Shown: positions 8,866 to 18,155, counted from the stretch's first letter. The stretch is 64,000 nucleotides of DNA from an uncultured Gammaproteobacteria bacterium (GCA_937898685.1 CALEJT010000089.1:21033-85032); one strand, 5' to 3'. The notes: a model not told the origin generated them from the sequence alone. Made by a program: numbers and translations.

Positions 8866-10140
8866 TCAATGCTTGTGGTACTTGCAACCGTGGTTGACGT
8901 GTTCCACGAACTCATCCATGAAGTACTTCAGACCGCTCTGCAGCGGCTCGGCGGCGCCGGGGGCCAGGGCACAGAAGGTGTTGCCCGGAGCCATGTAACC
9001 GCACATTTCCTTGAGGATGTCGATGTCCTTCATGCTGCCCTCGCCCGCTTCGAGCTTGCGCAGAATGTGCTCGGCCCAAGGCAGGCCATCACGGCACGGC
9101 GTGCACCAGCCACAGGATTCGTGAGCAAAGAACTTGATCAGGTTGTGGACGCAGCCGACCGGACAGGTCTTGTCATCGAGCACCATGATCAGCGAGGTAC
9201 CGAGACGGCTGCCCGCCTTGGCCACTTCCGACGGAATCATCGGCAGGTCGAGGTGTTCGGGCATCAGGAAGTCGGTCGACCCCCCACCCGGCAGGAAGGC
9301 ACGCAGCTGGTAACCGTCCTGCATGCCACCGGCATACTCTTCGAACAGCGTACGGAACGTGGTGCCCACCGGCATTTCCCAGCAGCCCGGATTCTTCACG
9401 CGGCCGGACACACCACTGATACGGGTGCCGGCCTGGCCGTTGACACCGAGGCTCTTGTACCACTCGATACCGTATTTCACGATGCCGGGGATGTTGCAGA
9501 TGGTCTCGACGTTGTTGACCAGCGTCGGGCGGCCCCACAGACCACTGACCTGCGGGAATGGCGGCTTGAAGCGCGGGTTGGCGCGCTTGCCTTCGAGTGC
9601 GTTGATGAGAGCGGTTTCTTCACCGCAGATATAACGTCCGGCGGACGTGTGCAGGGTCAGCTCGAGGCTGAAGTTGGAACCCTGGATGTTCTTGCCGAGC
9701 ATGCCGGCTTCATAGGCTTCGGCGATGGCCTTGTGCAGGCACTGCTCTGCCACTTTGTACTCGCCGCGCAGGAAGATGTAGGCATGGGTTGCCTGCAGCG
9801 CGATCGAGGCAGTGATGATGCCTTCGACCAGCAGATGCGGATCGTGCTCCATGAGCAGACGGTCCTTGAAGGTGCCCGGCTCCATCTCGTCGCCGTTCAC
9901 CACCAGGTAACGCGGGCCGCCATCGGGCTCGGGGATGAAGCTCCACTTCAGACCGGTGTTGAAGCCTGCACCACCACGACCACCGAGGCCGGAATCCTTC
10001 ACCAGATTGATGATGTCACGCGGCACCATGCTCAGCGCTTTGGTAACGCTCTCGTAACCACCGGCAGCCTGGTACTGCTGGAAGTTGAAAGGCGCCCGGC
10101 CGATCTGGATGTTCTTGGTTAAGGGTTTGTTCGTACTCAT
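8866..10140 (-). CDS. nuoF: NADH-quinone oxidoreductase subunit F (NuoF), NADH/FMN-binding
   Basis: The NADH dehydrogenating subunit, 424 residues. The glycine-rich NADH/FMN site GLGGRGGAGFNTGLKW lies at residues 51-66. A second FMN/NADH stretch, NGDEMEPGTFKDR, follows. Near the C terminus the N3 [4Fe-4S] ligands appear as ESCGWCTPCRDG with a later cysteine in NTFCALAPGA. It is slightly shorter than the E. coli protein (445), the difference being at the C terminus, which ends in a His/Lys-rich HGCKYHKH. It forms the NADH input module with NuoE and NuoG. Confidence 0.98.
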   Translation of the reverse strand: MSTNKPLTKNIQIGRAPFNFQQYQAAGGYESVTKALSMVPRDIINLVKDSGLGGRGGAGFNTGLKWSFIPEPDGGPRYLVVNGDEMEPGTFKDRLLMEHDPHLLVEGIITASIALQATHAYIFLRGEYKVAEQCLHKAIAEAYEAGMLGKNIQGSNFSLELTLHTSAGRYICGEETALINALEGKRANPRFKPPFPQVSGLWGRPTLVNNVETICNIPGIVKYGIEWYKSLGVNGQAGTRISGVSGRVKNPGCWEMPVGTTFRTLFEEYAGGMQDGYQLRAFLPGGGSTDFLMPEHLDLPMIPSEVAKAGSRLGTSLIMVLDDKTCPVGCVHNLIKFFAHESCGWCTPCRDGLPWAEHILRKLEAGEGSMKDIDILKEMCGYMAPGNTFCALAPGAAEPLQSGLKYFMDEFVEHVNHGCKYHKH

Positions 10141-10178
10141 GTGACGAAAACTCTTTAATTAATTCGGTCGTGCCGGCC

Positions 10179-10691
10179 TCAGCCTTTGGCCCGGTATTCC
10201 GCGATGATCTCGTCGATCTTTTCCGGAGTCAGATTGCGGTAGTGCTGGTTGCCCACCATCATGGTCGGCGCACGGTCGCAGTCACCCAGACAAGGGACCG
10301 GGATCAGGGTGAACAGGTTGTCTTCCGTAGTCTGGCCGTAATCGATGCCCAGACGCTTGGTGATGTGCTCCTTGAGCGAATCGCAACCGAGCATCCAGCA
10401 GGCAACGCTGTCGCAGAACAGGATGACGTTCTTACCTACCGGACGGCGGTAGATCAGGTTGAAGAAGGTAGCAACACCTTCCAGCTCATCCGGTGGAATG
10501 TCCAGGTACTCGGCGACGGCCAGAAGGCTTTCGTCGGACACCCAGCCCTGATACTTCTGGACGATCTTGAGCGCTTCCAATCCCACGGCCTGCGCGTAGG
10601 GATAGTGCTTTTTCTCGTGTTCGATCTCGTGGATCTCTTCCGGCGTCAGCTGCCGTGCCTTCGGGGCGGTGCTGGCAATGATGTTGCTCAT
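10179..10691 (-). CDS. nuoE: NADH-quinone oxidoreductase subunit E (NuoE), thioredoxin-like [2Fe-2S] protein
   Basis: Peripheral subunit holding the off-path N1a [2Fe-2S] cluster beside NuoF; 170 residues. Ligands Cys93 and Cys98 (CDSVAC) and Cys134 and Cys138 (CLGDC) are all present in the usual spacing. The N-terminal half is the helical domain, including YRRPVGKNVI before the first ligand. AGAGAAG lies six bases before the ATG. It follows nuoCD after 31 bases and precedes nuoF by 38. Confidence 0.98.
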   Translation of the reverse strand: MSNIIASTAPKARQLTPEEIHEIEHEKKHYPYAQAVGLEALKIVQKYQGWVSDESLLAVAEYLDIPPDELEGVATFFNLIYRRPVGKNVILFCDSVACWMLGCDSLKEHITKRLGIDYGQTTEDNLFTLIPVPCLGDCDRAPTMMVGNQHYRNLTPEKIDEIIAEYRAKG

Positions 10692-10722
10692 ACGTTCTTC
10701 TCTCGAACTCTGAAGGTCTGGC

Positions 10723-12495
10723 TCAGCGGTCTACGTCCGCCATCACGAAGTCGGTGGTGGCGACCACTGCCGTGAAGTCGGCCAGCATCAGGCCGCGGCT
10801 GAGCGCCGGGATGGCCTGGATGTGGATGAAGGACGGCGTACGGATGCGCGTGCGGTAGGAACCGACGCCACCGTCGTTCACCAGGTAGTACATGTTCAGA
10901 CCCTTGGTGGCTTCGATGGTCATGGTGACCTCGGTCGGATCCATCACCGGCCCCCAGCTTACGCTGAGGAAGTGGTTGATCAGGGTCTCGATGTCGAGCT
11001 TGCTCTTCTCTTTGATCGGCGGAGTCGTGAGCGGATGGTCGGCCTTGTACGGACCTTCCGGCATGTTCTCCAGACACTGTTTGATGATGCGGCAGCTCTG
11101 ACGCATCTCTTCCACACGCACGGCGGCGCGGTCGTAACAGTCGCCATTGAGGCCGATCGGCACTTCGAATTCGAAGTTCTCGTAGCCGCTGTACGGACGG
11201 TTCTTGCGGTAGTCCCACTCGAGACCGGTGGCGCGCAGAGCCGGACCAGTCATCGCCCAGTCGAACACGCCGGCGGTGTCGATCACACCGACGCCGCGCG
11301 TACGCTGTTTGATCACGGTGTTCTGCATGACCATCTTGTCGTACTCGGCAAGACGTTTCGGGAAGTACTCGACGAACTCGCGGATCAGTTTGTCCCAGCC
11401 TTTCGGCAGATCCTGCGCCACACCACCGATGCGGAACCAGCTCGGGTGCATACGTGCACCGCAGATGGACTCGATGATGTTGAAGGCCTTCTCACGGTCT
11501 ACGAAGGCGTAGAACAGCGGCGACAACTGACCCAAGTCGACGGCCCAGGTGCCGAAGAACAGCAGGTGCGAACAGATACGGAAGAATTCGCACAGCATCA
11601 CGCGAATCACTTCGACGCGCTGCGGCACCTTGATGCCGGCCATCTTCTCGACCGCCATCACGTACGGCAGGTTGTTCATCACACCGCCGAGATAGTCGAT
11701 ACGGTCGGTGTAGGGAATGTAGGTGTGCCAGGTCTGGCGTTCGGCCATCTTCTCGGCACCGCGATGGTGGTAGCCCACTTCGGGCACCACATCCAGCACC
11801 TGCTCACCATCGAGCTGCAGCAGGAAGCGGATCACACCGTGTGCTGCCGGATGGTTCGGGCCGAAGTTGAGGAACATGTATTCGGAGTTTTCGCCCTTGG
11901 TCTGCAGGCCCCACTCTTCCGGCTTGAAGCGCAGTGCTTCCTGCTCGGTGTCCTGGATCTCGTCGCTCATGCGGAACGGTTCCATCTCGGTGGCGCGGGC
12001 CGGATGGTCCTTGCGCAGCGGATGGCCCTTCCAGGTCGGCGGACACAGGATGCGGGTGAGATGCGGATGGCCTTCGAAGTTCACGCCGAAGAGGTCCCAA
12101 CACTCGCGCTCCTGCCAGTTGGCACTGTTCCACAGGCCAGTGACTGTCGGGATGTTGAGATCGTTTTCCTTCAGGGCGACCTTGATGCGGATGTCGCAGT
12201 TACCGGAGAAGGACGTGGCGTGATAGACCACGGTGAAGTCGGAGTCGGGCTGCCCTTCGCGATGCACGCGCACACGCTCGTCGATGGCGGTGAGGTCGAG
12301 CAGCATTTCATAACGGGGACGCGCTTCGTCGCGCAGGTATTTCAGCACGGCGAGAATCTTGTCGCGCGGCACCCACAGCGTGGGCATGCCTTCCGCGGTG
12401 TGCTGGCGAACGAAAGTGGATTCCCCGAACTTCTGGTACAAACCCGCGATCACCGCGGGAAGTTCAGCTGTCTGACTGGCGATATTGGCGCTCAC
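10723..12495 (-). CDS. nuoC: NADH-quinone oxidoreductase fused subunits C and D (NuoCD)
   Basis: One 590-residue polypeptide joining the 30 kDa subunit (NuoC, about 1-185, with ERECWDLFGVNFEGHPHLTR) to the 49 kDa quinone-site subunit (NuoD, from about 205, with NFGPNHPAAHGVIRFLLQLD). Fusion is usual in E. coli and Pseudomonas, whereas many other proteobacteria keep two genes, so it helps place the organism. The histidine-bearing loop of the NuoD quinone pocket is present. The start is GTG at 12495 with AGAGAA upstream. It lies between nuoB and nuoE. Confidence 0.98.
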   Translation of the reverse strand: MSANIASQTAELPAVIAGLYQKFGESTFVRQHTAEGMPTLWVPRDKILAVLKYLRDEARPRYEMLLDLTAIDERVRVHREGQPDSDFTVVYHATSFSGNCDIRIKVALKENDLNIPTVTGLWNSANWQERECWDLFGVNFEGHPHLTRILCPPTWKGHPLRKDHPARATEMEPFRMSDEIQDTEQEALRFKPEEWGLQTKGENSEYMFLNFGPNHPAAHGVIRFLLQLDGEQVLDVVPEVGYHHRGAEKMAERQTWHTYIPYTDRIDYLGGVMNNLPYVMAVEKMAGIKVPQRVEVIRVMLCEFFRICSHLLFFGTWAVDLGQLSPLFYAFVDREKAFNIIESICGARMHPSWFRIGGVAQDLPKGWDKLIREFVEYFPKRLAEYDKMVMQNTVIKQRTRGVGVIDTAGVFDWAMTGPALRATGLEWDYRKNRPYSGYENFEFEVPIGLNGDCYDRAAVRVEEMRQSCRIIKQCLENMPEGPYKADHPLTTPPIKEKSKLDIETLINHFLSVSWGPVMDPTEVTMTIEATKGLNMYYLVNDGGVGSYRTRIRTPSFIHIQAIPALSRGLMLADFTAVVATTDFVMADVDR

Positions 12496-12551
12496 TGGCG
12501 TTCTCTTCTATCTGATTCGCTGTTGAATGACCGGGCCGTCGAGAGATCGGC

Positions 12552-13193
12552 TTAAGTCTCGTCCGGGCTGCGCAGCTCGGTGGCGGCGATGCGCTGCGCC
12601 AGGCGGGCGTCGCGCTGCACCACGTTCTTCTCGCGCTCGTAGATGCCCTGGTCGCTGATGACCCAGGAAACCGGGCGACGTTTCTTGCCGATCGAGTCCT
12701 GCAACAGGGTCAAGCCTTGCAGCAGCGCCTCGGGACGCGGCGGACAACCGGAAACGTACACGTCCACCGGCAGGAACTTGTCCACGCCCTGCACTACCGA
12801 ATAGATGTCGTACATGCCGCCGGAGTTGGCGCAGGAACCCATGCAGATCACGTAGCGCGGTTCCATCATCTGTTCGTACAGACGCTGTACCACCGGCGCC
12901 ATTTTGCGGAATACGGTGCCGGCGATGATGATCATGTCGGCCTGACGCGGGGTGGCACGGAACACCTCGGCACCGAAACGTGCGATGTCGTGACGACTGG
13001 AGATTGCGGTGGCCGCTTCTACGTAGCAGCAGCTGAGGCCGAAGTTGAAGGGCCACAGAGAGTTCTTGCGACACCAGGCCAACATGTCTTCCAAGGTCGT
13101 CATGATCACATTCTTGCGAATGTAATCATCGAATTGGTTCATGCCCGGCCTGGGCGAATAGGTATCTTCAGGTTTGACCAGTTCCCAGCTCAT
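12552..13193 (-). CDS. nuoB: NADH-quinone oxidoreductase subunit B (NuoB)
   Basis: Carries cluster N2, the last iron-sulfur centre before quinone. It has 213 residues. The tandem cysteines Cys55-Cys56 (FGLSCCYVEAA), Cys121 (CMGSCANSGGMYD) and Cys150 (VSGCPPRPEALL) are the expected ligands. The ATG at 13193 overlaps the nuoA stop (TAATG), consistent with coupled translation. The C-terminal tail after residue 170 is charged and variable in this family. Confidence 0.98.
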   Translation of the reverse strand: MSWELVKPEDTYSPRPGMNQFDDYIRKNVIMTTLEDMLAWCRKNSLWPFNFGLSCCYVEAATAISSRHDIARFGAEVFRATPRQADMIIIAGTVFRKMAPVVQRLYEQMMEPRYVICMGSCANSGGMYDIYSVVQGVDKFLPVDVYVSGCPPRPEALLQGLTLLQDSIGKKRRPVSWVISDQGIYEREKNVVQRDARLAQRIAATELRSPDET

Positions 13194-13729
13194 TAGTGTG
13201 CCGCTCCTGTGTGAGTGGAAGTGGCGCCGTGATCATCGTGACCGTGATGGTCATCATGATCAGCGTGGCCGTGGTGTGAAGCCGCTTGGGCCTTCAGGCG
13301 CTCTGCGCGGGGACCGACGTTGACCACACCGCCTTCGCCGATCAATTGGGCTCTGTCTTGCCGTTGACGTTGCGTACGCCATTCGAGGGCACCGGAACGC
13401 CACAGATACAGCAGACCGGCAATCAGAATGAAAATGAAGACGAATACTTCGATGTAGCCCAGCCACCCTGCTTCACGGATGGAGATGGCCCAGGCGAGCA
13501 AGAATGCAGCTTCGAGGTCGAAGATGATGAACAGAATGGCGGTGAGGTAGAAGGGAACCGCAATGCGGATCTGCGGTGAGCCCGTGGGCACGACGCCCGA
13601 TTCATAGACGTCATGGGTGGCGTGGTCTCGGCGCTTCTGGCCCAACAGCGCAGATGCGCCGAGAAGGCCAACAATCAGCACCACCACGATGATGGTATAG
13701 ACGAGCAAGGGCCAGAGGTCGATGTTCAC
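13193..13729 (-). CDS. nuoA: NADH-quinone oxidoreductase subunit A (NuoA) with a His-rich C-terminal tail
   Basis: Three-helix membrane subunit of complex I and the first gene of the operon. Helices lie near residues 7-29, 60-82 and 90-110, with the family loop YESGVVPTGSPQIRIAVPFY between the first two. The start is GTG at 13729 with AGGA seven bases upstream. It is 178 residues long, against about 120-150 in most relatives. The excess is a hydrophilic C-terminal extension whose last 28 residues contain ten histidines, interspersed with Asp and Gly. Such a tail could bind metal ions, but that is inference. Confidence 0.96.
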   Translation of the reverse strand: MNIDLWPLLVYTIIVVVLIVGLLGASALLGQKRRDHATHDVYESGVVPTGSPQIRIAVPFYLTAILFIIFDLEAAFLLAWAISIREAGWLGYIEVFVFIFILIAGLLYLWRSGALEWRTQRQRQDRAQLIGEGGVVNVGPRAERLKAQAASHHGHADHDDHHGHDDHGATSTHTGAAH

Positions 13730-14118
13730 GCCAGAGTCCTGTTCAAAGTTGATCTGCGGTATTCGTTGTGACGACTGCGTCGTTCTTCTATACGGTCACA
13801 GCGTCGACAACACTCATGAAACGCACTTCTGATATCCGCAACGACCGATGGCGGGTCCACCATCGACAAACATCGTGCTACTGCCAGAACTCATCGAGTC
13901 TGACGGCGCCATGGATCAGAAGGTGAGCGATGCGGCTGGTTTACGGAGATAGACCGGGCTCTGAATCCCGCTCTACCCCGCTGTAACCAGGCGGATTTGC
14001 CGAGTTACCGAGCGTTTCAAACGGGGCGCCATTTTCCACATTCACCATAGTTTCTTCAAGGTTTCTTCTTGCTTTTTTAGGTACGGATTGAGTCGCGTCC
14101 TTGCTACGTAAAATGCTG
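13730..14118. other. 389-base intergenic region upstream of nuoA
   Basis: No gene, tRNA or known riboswitch is recognisable here. It must hold the nuo promoter and leader, because sthA ends just upstream. I see no convincing -10/-35 pair. A small hairpin occurs at 13846-13865 (CGATGG / CCATCG with an eight-base loop). The sthA stop region contains TTGACA (minus strand, 14117-14122), but nothing like a -10 box lies at the right distance. Confidence 0.5.
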
Positions 14119-15606
14119 TCAAAAAACGCGATTTATGCCGTCGAGCGCCGCCACTTTGTACGCTTCCGCCATGGTCGGATAGTTGAAGGTGGTGTTGAGA
14201 AAGTAGCGCAGTGTGTTGCCGCCATTCTTCTGCGTCATCACCGCCTGACCGATGTGCACGATCTCGGAGGCCTGGTCACCGAAGCAGTGGATGCCGAGCA
14301 GCTCGAGTGTGTCGAAGTGGAAGATGAGCTTGAGCATGCCCACTTCGTCTCCGGTGATCTGGGCACGGGCAATGTTGCGGAAGAAGGCCTTGCCCACTTC
14401 GTAGGGGATCTTTTTCTCGGTGAGCTCGCGTTCGTTCATGCCGATGGTGCTGATCTCGGGGATCGTGTAGATGCCGCTCGGAATCTCCTGCAACGTGCAG
14501 AAGGCATCGGGATTGAAGATGGCATTGCTCGCCGCCCTTCCCTGGTCATAGGCGGCGCTGGCCAGCGCCGGCCAACCGATGACGTCTCCCGCCGCCGAAA
14601 TGTTCGGCACCTTGGTCTGATAGCGTTCGTTGACCTCGAGCTGACCGCGGGTATTGGCCTCGAGACCGATCGCGTCGAGATTGAGCCGGTCCGTGTTGCC
14701 GGTACGGCCGTTGGCCCAGAGCACGATGTCGCTCTTGATCTTCTTGCCCGACTCGAGATGAGTGATGAGGTGGTCGTCGTGATATTCGATGTGACTGAAG
14801 TGTTCCTGGTGACGGCAGCGCACGCCGAGGTCGCGCAGGTGGTAGCTCAGTGCTTCGGAGATTTCCGAATCGAGGAAGGACAGGAGCGAAGCCGCCGGGT
14901 TGATCAGCTCCACCTTGGTGCCAAGACCTCCGAAGATCGACGCATATTCGCAGCCGATCACACCGGCGCCGATGATGGTGACCTTGCGCGGAGAGAAATC
15001 GAGGTCGAGGATGGTGTCGCTGTCGAAGACACGCGGATGGTTGAAGTCGACCTTGGACGGGCGATAGGGACGCGAACCGGTCGCGATGATGAAGTAGTCG
15101 GCCTGCAGCTTGGTGCGCTGTTTGCCCTGCACCACCATGATGCTGTTGGCGTCGATGAAGCTGGCGATGCCGTAGAACACCGGCACGAAGTTGCGTTCAT
15201 AGAAGTCGCTGCGCAGCACGCTCTGCTCTTCCACCACACGTGAAGCGTGCTTCATCAACTGCTGAAAGGTTACATGCCGGGCGTCACCGAACTCGCGGAA
15301 CATCGGGTTGGTGTTGAACTGCATCACCTGCTTGACGCCATGACGCAGCGCTTTCGAAGGAATGGTGCCGAGATAGGTGCAGTTGCCACCGGCGCGCGGC
15401 TTGTCGCAGATCATCGCCACCCTCTTGCCCAGCTTGACCGCATTCATCGTGGCGGACTCGCCGGCCGGGCCGCTGCCGATCACGATCAGATCGAAATGAT
15501 GCTTCGCCGCGATCATGGGAGCCTGGGGAAGCGGTTTGCCGTTCGTGATTTCAGTGGTGGTGTTGGTCTTCTTGGAGGTGGTGCTCTTCTTTTTGGTAGT
15601 ACTCAT
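14119..15606 (-). CDS. sthA: Si-specific (soluble) NAD(P)+ transhydrogenase
   Basis: FAD-dependent cytoplasmic enzyme that interconverts NADPH and NADH. From the ATG at 15606 it has 495 residues with the FAD motif GSGPAG at 44-49, the active-site region GGNCTYLGTIPSKALRH with a single cysteine (Cys76), an NAD motif IIGAGVIGCEYASIF and the C-terminal dimer domain. Having one cysteine rather than the disulfide pair separates SthA from lipoamide dehydrogenase. The first 30 residues are Thr/Lys-rich and absent from typical 465-residue homologs. Starting at the ATG at 15516 (MIAAKHHFDL) would give the usual length. The longer start overlaps the apbE stop as ATGA, so both remain possible. Confidence 0.95.
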   Translation of the reverse strand: MSTTKKKSTTSKKTNTTTEITNGKPLPQAPMIAAKHHFDLIVIGSGPAGESATMNAVKLGKRVAMICDKPRAGGNCTYLGTIPSKALRHGVKQVMQFNTNPMFREFGDARHVTFQQLMKHASRVVEEQSVLRSDFYERNFVPVFYGIASFIDANSIMVVQGKQRTKLQADYFIIATGSRPYRPSKVDFNHPRVFDSDTILDLDFSPRKVTIIGAGVIGCEYASIFGGLGTKVELINPAASLLSFLDSEISEALSYHLRDLGVRCRHQEHFSHIEYHDDHLITHLESGKKIKSDIVLWANGRTGNTDRLNLDAIGLEANTRGQLEVNERYQTKVPNISAAGDVIGWPALASAAYDQGRAASNAIFNPDAFCTLQEIPSGIYTIPEISTIGMNERELTEKKIPYEVGKAFFRNIARAQITGDEVGMLKLIFHFDTLELLGIHCFGDQASEIVHIGQAVMTQKNGGNTLRYFLNTTFNYPTMAEAYKVAALDGINRVF

Positions 15607-16655
15607 AGTGCGTCGAGGCCGGAAAACCGCTCCTTGAAACGTTGTGAGGATTGCGCTGCAAGTCCCTGATTTGTGTGAATTATAAAGTAAGCCGCCAAGC
15701 CCAGGCCATCAGCGATGCGTAGACCTTCTTCCGGGCCGAGCACCAAGAGTGCCGTGGCCCAGGCGTCTGCCAATGCCGCCTTGGGCGCCACCACCGTCAC
15801 CGCTCTCAGTGCATGCGCAACTGGCCAACCGGTGCGTGGATCGATTTCGTGGGAATAGCGTTTGCCATTTAGTTCGCGATAGTTGCGGTAATCACCCGAG
15901 CCTGCAAGTGCAAAGGCCTCCCCATCGGCGTCGATTACCGCGAAAGCCCGTGGCTCCAGCTCCGTCGGTCTCTCGATGGCAATGCGCCAGGAGCTGCCAT
16001 CGGGCTTGTATCCGGCTACCCGCACTTCGCCGCCGATCTCCAACAGATAGTTAGCGATGCCGCGTTCATGCAGCAGCTGTGCGAGCACATCGACCGCATA
16101 GCCCTTGGCGATGGCGGAGAGATCCAATTCGATGTCAGAGGCACGTGCGACACGTCTCCCCTCTTCCTCCAACTGCAGCCGACTCATGCCGACTTTGGCG
16201 CGCGCCACATGCAGTGAGTGTTCGTCCGGCAATCCTGGCTCGGGCGCATCGGGACCAAAGCCCCACAGACGTACCAAGGGACCGACGGTGGGATCGAAGG
16301 CGCCTTCGCTCTGCCGATGCACTTCCTGCGCCAGCTGCAACACCGTGAAGAGATCGGCCGAAACCTCAGTCGCATGAGACTTGTCGCGATTCAGACGACT
16401 GAGCTCGGATTCCGGCGCGTAGGTCGAGAACACTTCTTTGTCGAGCCGGCGCAGTTCTGCGCTCAGAACGCTCTCGAGGTCTTCGTGCGGGTCAGCCTCA
16501 CTCCAGTACTGCAGACTCCAGCTTGTGCCCATGGTGCTGCCGCCGAGCACGATGAGCGTCGGTCGACGCTCGAGCAGAAAAAAACAGAGTCCCAGAAACG
16601 CGAAAGCGCCCACGGCATAACCGATGAGCGCTTTGCGTGATGCGGTCAGGGACAC
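15603..16655 (-). CDS. apbE: FAD:protein FMN transferase (ApbE family)
   Basis: Attaches FMN covalently to threonine in periplasmic or membrane flavoproteins such as NqrB, NqrC and RnfG. It has 350 residues from a GTG start. The N terminus has one membrane helix (about 9-28) but no clear lipobox, so it looks membrane-anchored rather than a lipoprotein. Family motifs present are STMGTSW, AIAKGYAVD, GSGDYRNY, HEIDPRTGWPV and DAWATALLVLG. It overlaps sthA by four bases. In Pseudomonas the neighbouring targets are nqrA-F. Here only 24 bases separate apbE from gap, so its substrate must be encoded elsewhere. Confidence 0.95.
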   Translation of the reverse strand: MSLTASRKALIGYAVGAFAFLGLCFFLLERRPTLIVLGGSTMGTSWSLQYWSEADPHEDLESVLSAELRRLDKEVFSTYAPESELSRLNRDKSHATEVSADLFTVLQLAQEVHRQSEGAFDPTVGPLVRLWGFGPDAPEPGLPDEHSLHVARAKVGMSRLQLEEEGRRVARASDIELDLSAIAKGYAVDVLAQLLHERGIANYLLEIGGEVRVAGYKPDGSSWRIAIERPTELEPRAFAVIDADGEAFALAGSGDYRNYRELNGKRYSHEIDPRTGWPVAHALRAVTVVAPKAALADAWATALLVLGPEEGLRIADGLGLAAYFIIHTNQGLAAQSSQRFKERFSGLDAL

Positions 16656-16679
16656 GGTGGGTTCCCGTTACCTGTCGCC

Positions 16680-18155
16680 TCAGTAGTCCATGCTCTCGTT
16701 TTCGGGATAGGACAGGTGGTTCACACCAGCCATCTTGCTGACCATGCGGACTACCTGGTTGCAGTAGCCGAATTCGTTGTCGTACCACAGGTACAGCACG
16801 AGATTCTTGCCGTTGCTGATGGTGGCGGTGGCATCGAGGATGGCAGCTTCGCGCGAACCGATGAAGTCGCTGGACACGGCGTCCGGCGATTCGGTGTAGC
16901 CGAGCTGGTTCTGCAGCGGCGAGTGCAGCGCGATCTTGCGCAGGTACTCGTTGATGTCTTCCTTCGTGCAGGTGGTCTGCAGCGTCAGGTTCAGGATCGC
17001 CATCGACACGTTGGCCACCGGCACGCGTACTGCGTTGCCGCTCAGCTTACCGGCCAGCTCCGGTACGGCTTTCGCCACGGCTTTGGCTGCGCCCGTTTCG
17101 GTGAGCACCATGTTCAGTGCGGCACTGCGGCCACGACGATCGGCCTTGTGGTAGTTGTCGATCAGGTTCTGGTCGTTGGTGTAGGCGTGTACCGTCTCGA
17201 CGTGGCCGTGGACGATGCCGTAGCGCTCGTTGATCAGTTTCAACACAGGAGCGATCGCGTTGGTGGTGCACGAGGCAGCCGTGATGATGCGATCGCTCGG
17301 CTCGATCATGTTGTGGTTGATGCCGTACACGATGTTCTTGAGGTTGCCCTTGCCCGGTGCGGTCAGGATCACCTTGGCGACGCCCTTGGACTTGAGGTGC
17401 TTGGACAGACCTTCTTCGTCGCGCCATTTACCAGTGTTGTCGATCACCAGCGCATCGGAGATGCCGTACTGGGTGTAGTCGACGCTGTCGGGGCTGTCGG
17501 CGTAGATGAAGTGGATGACGTTACCGTTGGCGATGATGCGATTGTTCTCTTCGTCGACGCGCACGGTGCCCTGGAAGGAACCGTGGACGGAGTCGTTGCG
17601 CAGGAGGTTGACGCGTTTCTGCAGATCGCCGTCACCACCTTTGCGGACCACGATGGCACGCAGGCGCATGATGGAGCCGTTGCCGGTCTGCTCGAGCAAG
17701 AGACGGGTCACGAGACGGCCGATGCGGCCGAAACCGTAGAGCACGATATCGACGGGCTTGTCGATCGGCTTGTGGTCACGGTCGACGAGATGTGCGAGTT
17801 CCTTGGCCACCCAAGCGTCGACGTCGACGCCATTGCCACCTTCGGCCTGTTGCATGTAGCCCACGGTGAGCTTGCCGAGGTCGATCTGGCAGGGGCAGAG
17901 ATTCAACTTGGACAAGGCCATCAAGACCGGATGGCTTTCGAATTCCGAGAGTTCGTTGCGCGCGATCTGACGGACGCGACGATGCGCCTTCATGATGTCG
18001 GCGACGGAGCGGTTGGTCAGCGTCGAGCCGTAGAGGAATACCTGAACCCCTTTTACGTTCTCCAAACGGCCCAGCACCGGCAACATTTCCTGCGCTAGGG
18101 CTTCCCGTTGTTTCCAGTCATTGAAAAAGTCTTGATCAAGGTTGGGTCTAACCAC
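16680..18155 (-). CDS. gap: Glyceraldehyde-3-phosphate dehydrogenase, long Pseudomonas-type form
   Basis: NAD(P)-dependent enzyme of central carbon metabolism. I start it at the GTG at 18155, which has AAGGA eight bases upstream, giving 491 residues. An N-terminal helical extension of about 135 residues, absent from classic 330-residue GAPDHs, precedes the Rossmann motif GFGRIGR (141-147). The catalytic cysteine is Cys296 in ITAASCTTNAIAP. It closely resembles the Pseudomonas protein next to mfd. A sigma-70-like promoter lies at 18195-18224. It is transcribed away from mfd and precedes apbE and sthA, with which it may be co-transcribed. Confidence 0.95.
   Translation of the reverse strand: MVRPNLDQDFFNDWKQREALAQEMLPVLGRLENVKGVQVFLYGSTLTNRSVADIMKAHRRVRQIARNELSEFESHPVLMALSKLNLCPCQIDLGKLTVGYMQQAEGGNGVDVDAWVAKELAHLVDRDHKPIDKPVDIVLYGFGRIGRLVTRLLLEQTGNGSIMRLRAIVVRKGGDGDLQKRVNLLRNDSVHGSFQGTVRVDEENNRIIANGNVIHFIYADSPDSVDYTQYGISDALVIDNTGKWRDEEGLSKHLKSKGVAKVILTAPGKGNLKNIVYGINHNMIEPSDRIITAASCTTNAIAPVLKLINERYGIVHGHVETVHAYTNDQNLIDNYHKADRRGRSAALNMVLTETGAAKAVAKAVPELAGKLSGNAVRVPVANVSMAILNLTLQTTCTKEDINEYLRKIALHSPLQNQLGYTESPDAVSSDFIGSREAAILDATATISNGKNLVLYLWYDNEFGYCNQVVRMVSKMAGVNHLSYPENESMDY

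Noticed and set aside
13730..14118. Riboswitch in the long nuo leader
   Set aside because: I looked for cobalamin, FMN and other conserved cores and saw none, only a short hairpin.
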